A stretch of 64,000 nucleotides of DNA from CAILUF01 sp964505265 (lineage in GTDB: Bacteria > Pseudomonadota > Alphaproteobacteria > Rickettsiales > UBA1997), in contig CAZDGN010000001.1 in NCBI GenBank assembly GCA_964505265.1, positions 62,001 to 126,000 of the forward strand, given 5' to 3'. A model generated the notes under the pieces. The model saw only the letters and a list, made by a program, of their open reading frames with translations. It was not told the origin of the DNA and did no database searches. Positions within the stretch are counted from its first letter, which is position 1; the number at the start of each line of letters is the position of its first letter. Of this stretch, positions 17,790 through 26,814 are shown one piece after another. Made by a program: the position numbers and the translations under genes.

Positions 17790-18325
17790 TGAAAAAAATT
17801 TTAATTGCTAAAGTTCTTTCTCCTCATGGTATCAAGGGCGAAGTGAAGATTATTTATTTTGGTGATAGCATAAAAAATCTTGAAAAATATCCACTTTATG
17901 ACCTCAACGACAATGAGTATTTTTTTAAAATCAAAAATTCAGTAAAAACCAGTAAAAGAAATAATGGTAGTGATGATAAATTTGCTATTGCTACCATTAA
18001 AAATATTAACGATAGAAATCAAGCTGAATCATTGCGGGGGCTAGAGATTTTCAGCTATCGAAAGCATTTTGCTAAAACTAAAAAAAATGAATTTTACATT
18101 AATGATTTAGTGGGTTTAAAAGTATTAAATATGCAGAATCAAGAAATTGGAATTGTGGTAAATGTTTTAAATAATGCAACTACGGCAATTGAAATTGAAT
18201 TTTTAGATAATTTTATTCCAAATGGCTTTACTAAAATTTCAAATTTTCCTTTTAAAAACTCCTTCTTTCCAGAGGTTGATATTGAAAAATCAACTATAAA
18301 ATTTGACTCACCTGAATTTGTTTAA
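17786..18325 (+). CDS. rimM: Ribosome maturation factor RimM
   Basis: 16S rRNA processing factor that binds S19 in the 30S head. It is 179 residues. The N-terminal domain begins with IAKVLSPHGIKGEVKI, the family hallmark, and includes a basic insertion (KTSKRNNGSDDK). The C-terminal PRC-barrel region starts at FYINDLVGLKVLN and ends with a truncated-looking FPEVDIEKSTIKFDSPEFV. Two consecutive ATG codons mark the start, overlapping the lysA stop. A GAGG lies six bases upstream, one of very few Shine-Dalgarno-like sites seen here. The usual neighbours rpsP, trmD and rplS are absent; purD converges 6 bases downstream. Confidence 0.92.
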   Translation: MMKKILIAKVLSPHGIKGEVKIIYFGDSIKNLEKYPLYDLNDNEYFFKIKNSVKTSKRNNGSDDKFAIATIKNINDRNQAESLRGLEIFSYRKHFAKTKKNEFYINDLVGLKVLNMQNQEIGIVVNVLNNATTAIEIEFLDNFIPNGFTKISNFPFKNSFFPEVDIEKSTIKFDSPEFV

Positions 18326-18331
18326 AAATTA

Positions 18332-19660
18332 TTAATTTTTGATTAAAGCTATGTCTTTTCGACAGAAACCTTCGTCCCAATCGATATTTTTTAAAAATTC
18401 ATAGGCATTTTTTCTTGCTTCTTCAAGGCTTTTTGCCTTAGAAACTATATTTAAAACCCTTCCACCTGTTGCCAAAATCTTATTATCTTGAGAAATTGAA
18501 GTTCCAGCATGTAAAATATAAACATCGTCATAAATCTTACCTGAAATAGCGATTTTATTGGTTAAGGCATTTTGTAAATCTTGCAAATTTTTAATTTCAG
18601 TATTTTTTTGATAATTTTCAGGATAGCCTTTGGAACAAATCACTACACAAACAAAATGATTATCTTCATCAAATTTTATTTGATATTCATTTAATTTACC
18701 ATCAATGGCATAATCAATTAAATCATAAAAATCTGAAGTAATTCTTGGTAAAATCACTTGGGTTTCGGGGTCGCCAAAACGTGCATTAAATTCCAATAAT
18801 TTTGGCTCGTTGTGTTCAATCATTAATCCAGCAAATAAAATTCCGGTAAATGGCGTTTGGTTGTTTTCCATACCTTTTAAGGTCGGCTCAATAATTTTTT
18901 TTATAATTTTTGTTTCTAAATCTTGATTAATTAAAGGTGAGGGGCTGTAAGTGCCCATTCCACCTGTGTTTAAACCAGTTTCACCTTCACCAACTTTTTT
19001 GTGATCATGGGCAAAACCAAGAGGTAAATAATTTTTTCCGTCGCAAATAACGAAATAGCTAGCTTCGAAACCGCGTAAAAATTCCTCAATAATAATTTTT
19101 TTTCCAGCTTCGCCAAATTTTCCCAAAAAAATTTCTGTAATATTATTTTGGGCATCTAAAAGATTATCGACAATAATTACACCTTTTCCAGATGCTAATC
19201 CATCGGCTTTGATAACGCAAGGGAAGCCAATTTTTTTAATAAATTCAAGAGCGGAATTGGTTTCGCAAAAGGTTTGATATTGTGCGGTTGGAACATTATT
19301 TTTCTTGGCAATTTCTTTCATAAAAATTTTGGAAGCTTCGATTTGTGAAGCTTGCTTGGATGGTCCAAAACATCGAATGTTTTTGTCTCGCAAAAAATCG
19401 CTCAAACCTTCAACCAAAGGTTGTTCAGGACCAATAAAGACCATATCAATTTGTTGATCTAAACAAAAATTAGCAATTTCTAAATGCTGATTTGGCTTGA
19501 TGTAAGAAATAATTTCGGCATCATCTTGAATTCCTGCATTACCATTTAAAGCAAAAATTTTTGTTGAATATTTTGAGTTTCTAAAAGCTTTGCAAATAGC
19601 ATGTTCTCTACCACCGGAACCTATTAATAAAATTTTTTTAAGATTTTTTGAACTTGTCAT
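18332..19660 (-). CDS. purD: Phosphoribosylamine-glycine ligase
   Basis: Second step of purine synthesis: ATP-dependent joining of glycine to phosphoribosylamine. It is 442 residues with the ATP-grasp fold. Signatures: LLIGSGGREHAICKAF at the N-terminus, GPEQPLVEGLSDF, CVIKADGLASGKGVIIV (ATP loop), HDHKKVGEGETGLNTGGMGTYSP, and LLEFNARFGDPETQVILPR (metal-binding Glu/Asn). All are intact. It is a single gene convergent with rimM and divergent from phoU across 89 bases. It suggests de novo purine synthesis, which classical Rickettsiaceae have lost. Confidence 0.97.
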   Translation of the reverse strand: MTSSKNLKKILLIGSGGREHAICKAFRNSKYSTKIFALNGNAGIQDDAEIISYIKPNQHLEIANFCLDQQIDMVFIGPEQPLVEGLSDFLRDKNIRCFGPSKQASQIEASKIFMKEIAKKNNVPTAQYQTFCETNSALEFIKKIGFPCVIKADGLASGKGVIIVDNLLDAQNNITEIFLGKFGEAGKKIIIEEFLRGFEASYFVICDGKNYLPLGFAHDHKKVGEGETGLNTGGMGTYSPSPLINQDLETKIIKKIIEPTLKGMENNQTPFTGILFAGLMIEHNEPKLLEFNARFGDPETQVILPRITSDFYDLIDYAIDGKLNEYQIKFDEDNHFVCVVICSKGYPENYQKNTEIKNLQDLQNALTNKIAISGKIYDDVYILHAGTSISQDNKILATGGRVLNIVSKAKSLEEARKNAYEFLKNIDWDEGFCRKDIALIKN

Positions 19661-19749
19661 TTTTAAAATTAAATATACTTTTTGATTTTGAAATTTTTAT
19701 TTGGTAAAATAAATCTTAATTAATTTTTTTTTAAATAAAATTCTTTTTT

Positions 19750-20409
19750 ATGGACTTAAAAGAACATACCGTCAAATCATATGACAAAGATTTGCAGTCG
19801 ATTGTTGGAACTCTTGAAACTATGGTAGAAATGGTCAACGAATCGATTGATATGGTTGCTCAAATGATACAAACCCGCGATAATTCCTTAATTGAAAAAA
19901 TCACCGCCCATGATTATAAAATTAATTCCTTAGATCATTTAATTGAAAAGAAGGTAACGGCAATTTTGGCTTTGCGTCAACCAATGGCAGTTGATTTGCG
20001 TTTCACAATTTCTTCTTTAAAAGTTTCTTCAAATCTTGAAAGATCAGGCGATCAATCCAAAAGTATTATCAAAAAAATTGCTAGAATTGGTATTGAATCA
20101 CTTGATCCAAGGGTTGAAAAGGCTCTACTCGATATGATAAATCTTACAAAAATTATGGTTAAAGAGGCGATTATTGCTTTCAATAATCATAATTTAGAGC
20201 TTGCCAAGATTGTTTTAGCTCAAGATGATGAAATTGATGCTATTTACAGTAATTTATTTACAATTATCGACCAAGAAAGTTTTAGTAAGGAAGAGGTTCA
20301 GCGTATCACTAATATTCTGTTTATCGCTAAAAGCTTTGAAAGATTGGCGGATCACTCAACTAATATTGCGGAAATTGCTGGTTTTGTGGTAACTGGAGAA
20401 ATTAAATAA
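19750..20409 (+). CDS. phoU: Phosphate signalling regulator PhoU
   Basis: Peripheral negative regulator linking the Pst phosphate transporter to PhoR/PhoB. It is 219 residues, with two PhoU repeats of three helices each. Metal-binding-type acidic motifs are seen as SSNLERSGDQSK in the first half and SFERLADHSTNIAE in the second, matching the ExxxD-style signatures of PhoU. The start is MDLKEHTVKSYDKDLQSI, typical of the family. No pst or phoBR genes are nearby. lipA begins 1 base after its stop, so the two are probably cotranscribed, an odd functional pairing. Confidence 0.93.
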   Translation: MDLKEHTVKSYDKDLQSIVGTLETMVEMVNESIDMVAQMIQTRDNSLIEKITAHDYKINSLDHLIEKKVTAILALRQPMAVDLRFTISSLKVSSNLERSGDQSKSIIKKIARIGIESLDPRVEKALLDMINLTKIMVKEAIIAFNNHNLELAKIVLAQDDEIDAIYSNLFTIIDQESFSKEEVQRITNILFIAKSFERLADHSTNIAEIAGFVVTGEIK

Positions 20410-20410
20410 T

Positions 20411-21391
20411 ATGCTTACGCGCGAAGAAAAAAAGGAAATAGGTCAAATAGCTAAAAAAGACAATAAGGATTTACTTAATTTTGCTGAAAATTTTCCAAAA
20501 GAAAAAATGGAAAGAAAACCTGATTGGATTAGGGTTAAAGCCCCAACTTCTAAGGGCTATAAGGAAACAAAAGCATTGTTGAATGAAAAAAAATTGCACA
20601 CAGTTTGTGAAGAAGCGGCATGTCCAAATATCGGTGAATGCTGGGAGCAAAAACATGCAACGGTAATGATTTTAGGTTCAGTTTGCACCAGAGCCTGTTC
20701 ATTTTGTAATATTGAAACTGGCAAGCCTGATGTGGTCAATCCGCATGAACCAGATAATGTTGGCGATGTTGCCAAATTTTCTAATTTAAAGCATATTGTA
20801 ATAACTTCAGTTGACCGTGATGACTTAGCCGATGGCGGTGCAATGCAGTTTGTTAAATGTATCGAAAATGTTAGAAAAAAATCTCCACAAACTACCATAG
20901 AAATTTTAACTCCAGATTTTTTACGAAAAAATGGGGCCTTAGAAATGGTGGTTGAATCTAAGCCAGATGTGTTTAATCATAATATAGAAACTGTGCCGAG
21001 TCTTTATACATCAATTCGTCCAGGAGCTAGATATTTTCATTCATTGTGGCTATTAAAAAGAGTTAAAGAATTGGATCCAACAATTTTTACTAAGTCGGGT
21101 TTGATGGTTGGTCTTGGTGAAACTAGGGAGCAAGTTCTTCAGGTAATGGATGATATGCGTTGTGCTGATATTGATTTTTTAACTATTGGACAATATCTTC
21201 GACCAACTATTCGCCATGCCCCAGTTGATAGATATGTTCACCCCGATGAATTTAATTTTTATCAAAAAATGGCTTATAATAAGGGTTTTTTAATGGTTTC
21301 CGCCAGCCCATTGACTCGTTCTTCATATCATGCCGGAGAAGATTTTGAAAAAATGCGCAGAGAAAGAATGCTAAACTCCAAAAATAATTGA
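20411..21391 (+). CDS. lipA: Lipoyl synthase
   Basis: Radical-SAM enzyme that inserts two sulphurs into protein-bound octanoyl chains. It is 326 residues. The auxiliary cluster cysteines are in CEEAACPNIGECW; the radical-SAM cluster is CTRACSFCNIETG (CxxxCxxC). GLGETREQVLQVMDDMR and the C-terminal RSSYHAGE, whose serine ligates the auxiliary cluster, are present. All key residues are intact. It follows phoU by one base and converges on degP. Partner lipB is not in the window. Confidence 0.97.
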   Translation: MLTREEKKEIGQIAKKDNKDLLNFAENFPKEKMERKPDWIRVKAPTSKGYKETKALLNEKKLHTVCEEAACPNIGECWEQKHATVMILGSVCTRACSFCNIETGKPDVVNPHEPDNVGDVAKFSNLKHIVITSVDRDDLADGGAMQFVKCIENVRKKSPQTTIEILTPDFLRKNGALEMVVESKPDVFNHNIETVPSLYTSIRPGARYFHSLWLLKRVKELDPTIFTKSGLMVGLGETREQVLQVMDDMRCADIDFLTIGQYLRPTIRHAPVDRYVHPDEFNFYQKMAYNKGFLMVSASPLTRSSYHAGEDFEKMRRERMLNSKNN

Positions 21392-21398
21392 AAAATTA

Positions 21399-21428
21399 TT
21401 TTAAATTTAAACTATTTTAAATTTAAAA
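21399..21428. terminator. All-AT hairpin between convergent lipA and degP
   Basis: A perfect 13-base inverted repeat, TTTTAAATTTAAA and its complement, flanks the 4-base loop CTAT. It begins 8 bases after the lipA stop and overlaps the degP stop codon. With A/T runs on both sides it could act as a bidirectional terminator for the two convergent transcripts. The stem has no G-C pairs, so stability is modest. It can also be read as a 16-base tandem duplication. Confidence 0.35.
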
Positions 21429-22842
21429 CGACGGCAAAATTATTTTCATTTCTTTTAACAAATAAGAATGCTTTTTTGTTTTTTTGCGAAGCATCGCGAA
21501 TAATTTCTTTAAAACCATCAATTGAATTTACAGGAATTTGATTGACCGATAAAATAATATCGCCAGATATTAGACCTTTATCGAAAGCTTCGGATTTTGG
21601 GGTTATATCGTTAATTACTAAACCCTCGATGTTATTGCTACGATATTCATTTAAGGTTAAACCCAAAAATTGAGGGTTAACCATAGGTTTTTTGTCAATG
21701 GAGCGATTTTCGGTTTTTTTAATTTCAATCTTCTCATCTTCTTTTGCTCTTTCAATCATAAGATTTAAAATCTTAATTTTTCCTTGTCTCCAGATATGAA
21801 CTTTGACATATTTGCCAATTGGAGTTTTGGCAACAATTTTTGGCAACGACCTCATATCTTCAACATCTTGCTCATCAAATTTAATGATGATGTCAGTGGG
21901 AATAATGCCAGCTTTATCTGATGGTCCGCCATTGGCAACATCGCTAACGAAGGCACCACGAACACGATCAAGTCTCAGTGAATCCGCTAAATCATCAGTT
22001 ACATCTTGAACGGAAATTCCAATCCAACCGCGAGAAACTTCGCCAATATCACGAAGCTGACGAATGATTTGAATTGCATTTGATGATGGTGTGGCAAATC
22101 CGATGCCAACACTGCCACCAGATGGTGAAAAAATTGACGAGCTAATACCAATTACTTCACCCTTAATATTGAAAAGAGGTCCACCAGAATTACCTTTGTT
22201 AATTGAGGCATCGGTTTGAATAAAGTCGTCAAGTTGACCGTTATTTATATCGCGACCACGAGCAGAGATAATGCCAGTAGAAACTGAACCGCCGAGACCA
22301 TAAGGATTGCCAATTACAATAGTCCAATCACCAATTCTTGCTTTGTTGGAATCGCCAAAACGAGCAAATTTTAATTCTTTGTTGGTGGAAATTTTTAGTA
22401 AAGCTAAATCGGTTTTTTTGTCAATGCCAATTATTTTGGCTTTGTATTTAGATCCATCAAAAAGATTAACATTGATATCGTTAGAATCTTCGATTACGTG
22501 ACCGTTAGTTACGATATAACCATCGGCTGATATTAAAAAACCTGAACCAATTGAAGAGATTTTTGCTCTGGTGTCAATATCTTTTTTATCGAAAGATCTT
22601 GAAGAATTAATGCCGTATTCTTCCTCAATAATAGATTTATAGCTCGAATCTTGAGATGAAGAGATGTTAACAACTGTTGGTAGTAACTCTTCTACGATGT
22701 CAGCAAAGCCATCAAACCCAATATTTTTTTGGGCAGATAATTGATAACTTCGATTTATTTTGTTGTTTTGTGAATAACTGTTAATTGTGATTAATGATAA
22801 AGCTAAAATAAAAAAAATTTTTAATGAAAAGGAGGTTTTCAT
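21412..22842 (-). CDS. degP: DegP/HtrA-type periplasmic serine protease
   Basis: Periplasmic quality-control protease and chaperone. It is 476 residues. An N-terminal hydrophobic signal (about 8-24, ending NSYSQ) directs export. The trypsin-fold triad is His115 (VTNGHVIED), Asp145 (KKTDLALLK) and Ser219 (NKGNSGGPLFN). Two PDZ domains follow, starting near RGWIGISVQDV and QFLGLTLNEY. The gene is the third of hflK-hflC-degP, separated from hflC by 4 bases. That arrangement is common in alphaproteobacteria and couples membrane and periplasmic proteolysis. Confidence 0.95.
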   Translation of the reverse strand: MKTSFSLKIFFILALSLITINSYSQNNKINRSYQLSAQKNIGFDGFADIVEELLPTVVNISSSQDSSYKSIIEEEYGINSSRSFDKKDIDTRAKISSIGSGFLISADGYIVTNGHVIEDSNDINVNLFDGSKYKAKIIGIDKKTDLALLKISTNKELKFARFGDSNKARIGDWTIVIGNPYGLGGSVSTGIISARGRDINNGQLDDFIQTDASINKGNSGGPLFNIKGEVIGISSSIFSPSGGSVGIGFATPSSNAIQIIRQLRDIGEVSRGWIGISVQDVTDDLADSLRLDRVRGAFVSDVANGGPSDKAGIIPTDIIIKFDEQDVEDMRSLPKIVAKTPIGKYVKVHIWRQGKIKILNLMIERAKEDEKIEIKKTENRSIDKKPMVNPQFLGLTLNEYRSNNIEGLVINDITPKSEAFDKGLISGDIILSVNQIPVNSIDGFKEIIRDASQKNKKAFLFVKRNENNFAVVLNLK

Positions 22843-22846
22843 GAAT

Positions 22847-23710
22847 TTAGTTTTTTGAGTTATTGAAATATTTAAAAAAGTTGTTGTCTTGCGATATGAT
22901 CATTTTGGTGTTATTGTTTCCAAGTGCAATTTTATATGCACTCATAGAGCGATAAAAATCAGCAAATTCTGGGTCTTTACCTAATGAGCTTGCATAAATT
23001 TTATTGGCTTGACTTTCGCCATTACCACGAACAATATCGGCATTTTTTTTGGCTTCAGCAAGTATTATGGTTCTCTGTTTATTGGCCTCAGCACGAATTT
23101 TGTCTGCCTCTTCGGCACCTTTGGCTCGAATTTCTCTAGCTTCCTTTTCACGTTCAGTTTGCATTCTAGCATAAATTGCATCAGAGTTTTCTTTTGGCAA
23201 ATCTGCTCTCATTATTCTTACATCAATAATATTAATTCCAAAAATTTTTGATGAATTGCCCACAGCTTCTTTAATTTTTTTCATAATATCGCCACGATTT
23301 TCCGTGAGAAGCTCGTTGAGATTAACCTCCCCAATAACTTGACGAAGGCTAGAATCAAGGATACCAGATAATTTATTGGATAAGCCAAAGGAGCTACCAA
23401 CGGTTGTATAAAATTTTAGAGGGTCAATTATTTGAAATTTGGTATAAGCATTTATGATTAATCTTTTTTGGTCGGAGGCAATTACTTCTTGTTCAGGAAG
23501 TGATAAGTCAATAATCCTTTTTTCAAAAAAAACGGTATTTTGAATAAAGGGAAGTTTAAATTTAATACCTGGAGAGCTTATTACTCTAATCGGTTCACCA
23601 AATTGAAGAATTAGCACTTGCTGTCTTTGATCAACTGTAAATAATGAGCTTTGTAAAACTATTGCCAAAGCTGTTAATAATATTAAATATTTTTTAATGT
23701 TTTTGCCCAT
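22847..23710 (-). CDS. hflC: HflC, modulator of FtsH protease
   Basis: Band-7/SPFH membrane protein that assembles with HflK into a cage around FtsH. It is 287 residues. There is a single N-terminal transmembrane segment (about 7-25), then VDQRQQVLILQFGEP and SPGIKFKLPFIQNTVFFEKR, typical of HflC. The C-terminal helix contains RAKGAEEADKIRAEANKQR and the GNGESQANKIYASSLGKDPEFADFYRSM-type end of the family. It lies 2 bases downstream of hflK and 4 bases upstream of degP. ftsH is not in the window. Confidence 0.95.
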   Translation of the reverse strand: MGKNIKKYLILLTALAIVLQSSLFTVDQRQQVLILQFGEPIRVISSPGIKFKLPFIQNTVFFEKRIIDLSLPEQEVIASDQKRLIINAYTKFQIIDPLKFYTTVGSSFGLSNKLSGILDSSLRQVIGEVNLNELLTENRGDIMKKIKEAVGNSSKIFGINIIDVRIMRADLPKENSDAIYARMQTEREKEAREIRAKGAEEADKIRAEANKQRTIILAEAKKNADIVRGNGESQANKIYASSLGKDPEFADFYRSMSAYKIALGNNNTKMIISQDNNFFKYFNNSKN

Positions 23711-23712
23711 AA

Positions 23713-24927
23713 TTATTTACTTGTTTGATTATTTTTTTTACTAATTTCATTAAGTGGAAAATAAGGCATAACTCCACCAGATTGTGAATTTTTGTCGATA
23801 TAAATTTTATCGGCATCGCCGTAAATTTTTTCCATCGTTTCAAGATAAATTCTTCTTTTTGTTACTTGCTTTGCTTTACTATACTCGTTGTAAACTGCCA
23901 AAAATCTTGAGGCTTCACCTTGAGCATTAGCAACTACTTGTTTGGCATAAGCTTCGGCTTCTTCTTTCATTTGTGAGGCAGTTCCGCGAGCTCTAGGAAT
24001 AATATCGTTGGAAAAGGCTTGAGCTTCATTAATCTCTTTTTCTTTATCAGCTTTTGCGGTTTGAACATCGCGAAAAGCATCAATTACTTGTTCAGGCGGA
24101 TCAACTCTGCGGAGTTGAACCAAAACAATTCTTACCCCTGCCTTGTATGAATCTAAAATTTCTTGAAGTAAGTTTTTTGCATCTTGTTCAATTTGCATTT
24201 TACCATCAGATAATGCTTGAGCAATCGGAGTTCTAGCTATAATTTCGCGCATCGCACTTTCTGCCGATTTACGAATTGATTGATTAGGTTCAGCAATGTT
24301 GAAAACAAAATCTTTGATATCGGCAATTTGCCATTGAATTTGAAATTGAATATCGACGATGTTTTCATCGCCAGTTAACATTAAGCTTTCAGCATTAAAA
24401 TTGCGACCATATTTGTCTTGGTTTTTCTTGTTAGATGAAAAACCAAATTCCTCGGTATTTACATTGGTTACACTTTTTTTAATTACTTGCCCAAATGGGA
24501 ATGGAATATGATAATTTAGTCCGGGATCGGTAATTTTATAAAATTTACCAAAATATAAGGTAACCGCATTTTCATCTGGTTCAACTTTATAAAAACCAAA
24601 ACTTAAATAGATTAGTAAAATCACTAAAGCTATAAGTCCGATTCCAGATTTGGGGGTGTTTTGTTGATATTTATCATCGTAAAATTTTTTGAAAAAGTTT
24701 GAAACATTTTCAAAAAATTTATCTAAGAAATCCTTTCCATCATTGTTTTTATCAGGTTTATTTTTTTGGTTTTGATTTTTTTTTCCAGAAGAATTATTTT
24801 CATCGTTTTTGGGTTGAGATCCCCAAGGGCCGTTGCCCCAAGGACCTTTATCTCCATTTGATAATATGGAAATATTATATATAAAACAATCGATAAAATT
24901 TGGTTTTGGTATATTTCTATGCATCAA
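23713..24927 (-). CDS. hflK: HflK, modulator of FtsH protease
   Basis: SPFH partner of HflC. It is 404 residues with a Gly/Pro/Asn-rich cytosolic start containing GPWGNGPWGSQ, the HflK hallmark. One transmembrane segment (about 97-117, GIGLIALVILLIYLSFGF) follows, then VEPDENAVTLYFGKF, DPGLNYHIPFPFG and MLTGDENIVDIQFQIQW, all diagnostic. The first 26 residues before GPWG are not typical of the family; a non-ATG start further in is possible, but no better candidate is obvious. It is divergent from mrp across 67 bases, which must hold promoters for both directions. Confidence 0.94.
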   Translation of the reverse strand: MMHRNIPKPNFIDCFIYNISILSNGDKGPWGNGPWGSQPKNDENNSSGKKNQNQKNKPDKNNDGKDFLDKFFENVSNFFKKFYDDKYQQNTPKSGIGLIALVILLIYLSFGFYKVEPDENAVTLYFGKFYKITDPGLNYHIPFPFGQVIKKSVTNVNTEEFGFSSNKKNQDKYGRNFNAESLMLTGDENIVDIQFQIQWQIADIKDFVFNIAEPNQSIRKSAESAMREIIARTPIAQALSDGKMQIEQDAKNLLQEILDSYKAGVRIVLVQLRRVDPPEQVIDAFRDVQTAKADKEKEINEAQAFSNDIIPRARGTASQMKEEAEAYAKQVVANAQGEASRFLAVYNEYSKAKQVTKRRIYLETMEKIYGDADKIYIDKNSQSGGVMPYFPLNEISKKNNQTSK

Positions 24928-24994
24928 AAAATTAATTGAGTTTAATGTTTAAAAATATTCTAATATTTATAAAAACAATTTCAATTAAAATTTT

Positions 24995-25798
24995 ATGAAA
25001 ATAAATGATAAAAAAAATTTAAATGATTTTATTTCCCCAAAAAACCATATTAAAGATGTTAAGAAAATTTTTTTAGTTGCCTCAACAAAAGGCGGAGTAG
25101 GCAAATCAACATTAGCTTGTAATTTAGCCCAATATTTGGCCAATAAAAAATTAAATATTGCCATAGTTGATGCCGATATTTACGGTCCATCTATTGCAAA
25201 TTTTTTTGATATTAAACAAAAGCCGGAATTGAAAAATAATATTTTTTTACCAATCATTAAAAATCAAATAAAAATTATGTCGATAGCTAATATTATCGAT
25301 GAAAATCAGGCTGGAATTTGGCGAGGACCAATGGTTACCAAAATTTTACATCAATTGATTAATTTAGTGAATTGGAGTTTTGATGGGTGTAAGGTTGATG
25401 CTATGATTATAGATATGCCTCCTGGAACTGGCGATGTTTATTTAACTATGGCAGAAAAATATTTTATCGATGGTGTTTTTTTAATTTCAAGTCCACAAAA
25501 TATTGCTGTAATTGATTTGGTAAAGTCAGTTGATTGTTTTAAAAAACTAAATATACCTATTTTAGGTTTAATTCAAAATTTAGCATTTTACGAAATAAAT
25601 GGTCAAAAAAAATATTTATTTGGTAAGGATGGTGCTAAGAATTTGGCACATAAACATCAAATTGATTTTCTTGGAGACATTGCGATTGATGAAAATATTT
25701 CCAAATCTTGTGAGGAAAAAAAATTATTCGTTAATGAACATTTAAAAGATGAAATTAAAATGGTTTTTGAAAATATTTTTTATAAAATAAATGCTTGA
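24995..25798 (+). CDS. mrp: Mrp/NBP35-type P-loop iron-sulphur carrier
   Basis: Scaffold or carrier ATPase in Fe-S cluster delivery. It is 267 residues. The deviant Walker A is STKGGVGKSTL at about 30-40; DADIYGPSIANFF and IDMPPGTGDVYLTMAEK are diagnostic of Mrp/ApbC. Bacterial Mrp proteins often carry an N-terminal MIP18/DUF59 domain; this protein has only a 20-residue leader there. The C-terminal CXXC found in many relatives is not evident: the corresponding region reads NLAFYEINGQKKYLFG, so cluster binding may differ. It overlaps the next gene by 8 bases. Confidence 0.88.
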   Translation: MKINDKKNLNDFISPKNHIKDVKKIFLVASTKGGVGKSTLACNLAQYLANKKLNIAIVDADIYGPSIANFFDIKQKPELKNNIFLPIIKNQIKIMSIANIIDENQAGIWRGPMVTKILHQLINLVNWSFDGCKVDAMIIDMPPGTGDVYLTMAEKYFIDGVFLISSPQNIAVIDLVKSVDCFKKLNIPILGLIQNLAFYEINGQKKYLFGKDGAKNLAHKHQIDFLGDIAIDENISKSCEEKKLFVNEHLKDEIKMVFENIFYKINA

Positions 25799-26762
25799 TT
25801 CGGAAATTGATTTGTTGCAACCTCATAATTTCTCAGAATTGTTAAAGAAGATTAAAGATGACGGAAAAATCGAGCTATTTTATTTGTTGGATAAAATCAT
25901 TATTGATGAAGGCAAAAATGATTTAAAAAATTTATTTTTGATTCACGATTTTATAAATTTAAAACAAAATAACTATACTGAATTCACGACAAATTATCCT
26001 TATGAAAAAGTTCCAATTTTTTTATGGGAAATTAATTCGCTAATGAGTCTTAATTTTTCTTCTGCTTGCCAAGTATCTCCTCCTAAAAATTTATTATATT
26101 TAGGCAATTTATCTTCTTTAAATTTAGCGAATTGTAAAATCGATGATTTTGATTTTTTAAAATCAATTCATAATATAACTTTTCTAAATATTTCAAATAC
26201 ATCCCTTAGACATATTCCAGAAGCATTAAAGGATCTACAAAAATTAAAAATTTTAAATCTATCAAATAATCCAAATATTCTTGAAGATGAGGGTTTGACT
26301 TCTTATCAAAAATTACAAAATTGTAATGATTTAAAATTTCTCTCTATAAGAAATAATTCCTTAGAAATTTTACCTCCAGCGATTTTACATTTAAAAGACA
26401 TAGTGGCAATTGATTGTCGAGAAAATATGATTTACGAATATGATGACTTGCAAAAGCTCACAAATTTGCAGGGTTTTTATCATGATCCTATGCGCGATTC
26501 AAGGCAATTGTCTAGTTTTTTTAGAGTGATAAAAAATATAAATTTAGTCAAATCAAGTTTATTTTTGATACATTATGGCCCAATTTATGGCATACCTATT
26601 TCATTGCAAGGGCAATCGATAGCAACTTTGGATTCGGCTGGTTTTGCTAGGAGAATACAAGAGGTTGAATCTGCTGATTTTAAAATAGCTAAGCCATCAA
26701 ATACACCAAAGGATTTGGTCACAGAAGTCTTGGAAACTGGAGGCAGATTGCTTGCAATATAA
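25791..26762 (+). CDS. Leucine-rich-repeat protein
   Basis: A 323-residue protein without a signal peptide. The central part (about 95-240) holds some five to six leucine-rich repeats: LSSLNLANCKIDDFDF, ITFLNISNTSLRHIPEAL, LKILNLSNNPNIL, LKFLSIRNNSLEILPPAI, IVAIDCRENMIY. They are of the bacterial/plant-like LxxLxLxxNxLxxLP type. The N-terminal 80 residues and the C-terminal 80 residues (PIYGIPISLQGQSIATLDSAGF) are not repeats and I do not recognise them. Such proteins bind other proteins, sometimes host proteins, but nothing here shows secretion. It overlaps mrp by 8 bases and precedes leuS by 52. Confidence 0.75.
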   Translation: MLDSEIDLLQPHNFSELLKKIKDDGKIELFYLLDKIIIDEGKNDLKNLFLIHDFINLKQNNYTEFTTNYPYEKVPIFLWEINSLMSLNFSSACQVSPPKNLLYLGNLSSLNLANCKIDDFDFLKSIHNITFLNISNTSLRHIPEALKDLQKLKILNLSNNPNILEDEGLTSYQKLQNCNDLKFLSIRNNSLEILPPAILHLKDIVAIDCRENMIYEYDDLQKLTNLQGFYHDPMRDSRQLSSFFRVIKNINLVKSSLFLIHYGPIYGIPISLQGQSIATLDSAGFARRIQEVESADFKIAKPSNTPKDLVTEVLETGGRLLAI

Positions 26763-26814
26763 AAACGAATTTTTAAAATAGTTTTTACTTAATAAAATTA
26801 TAATTTACTCACAA

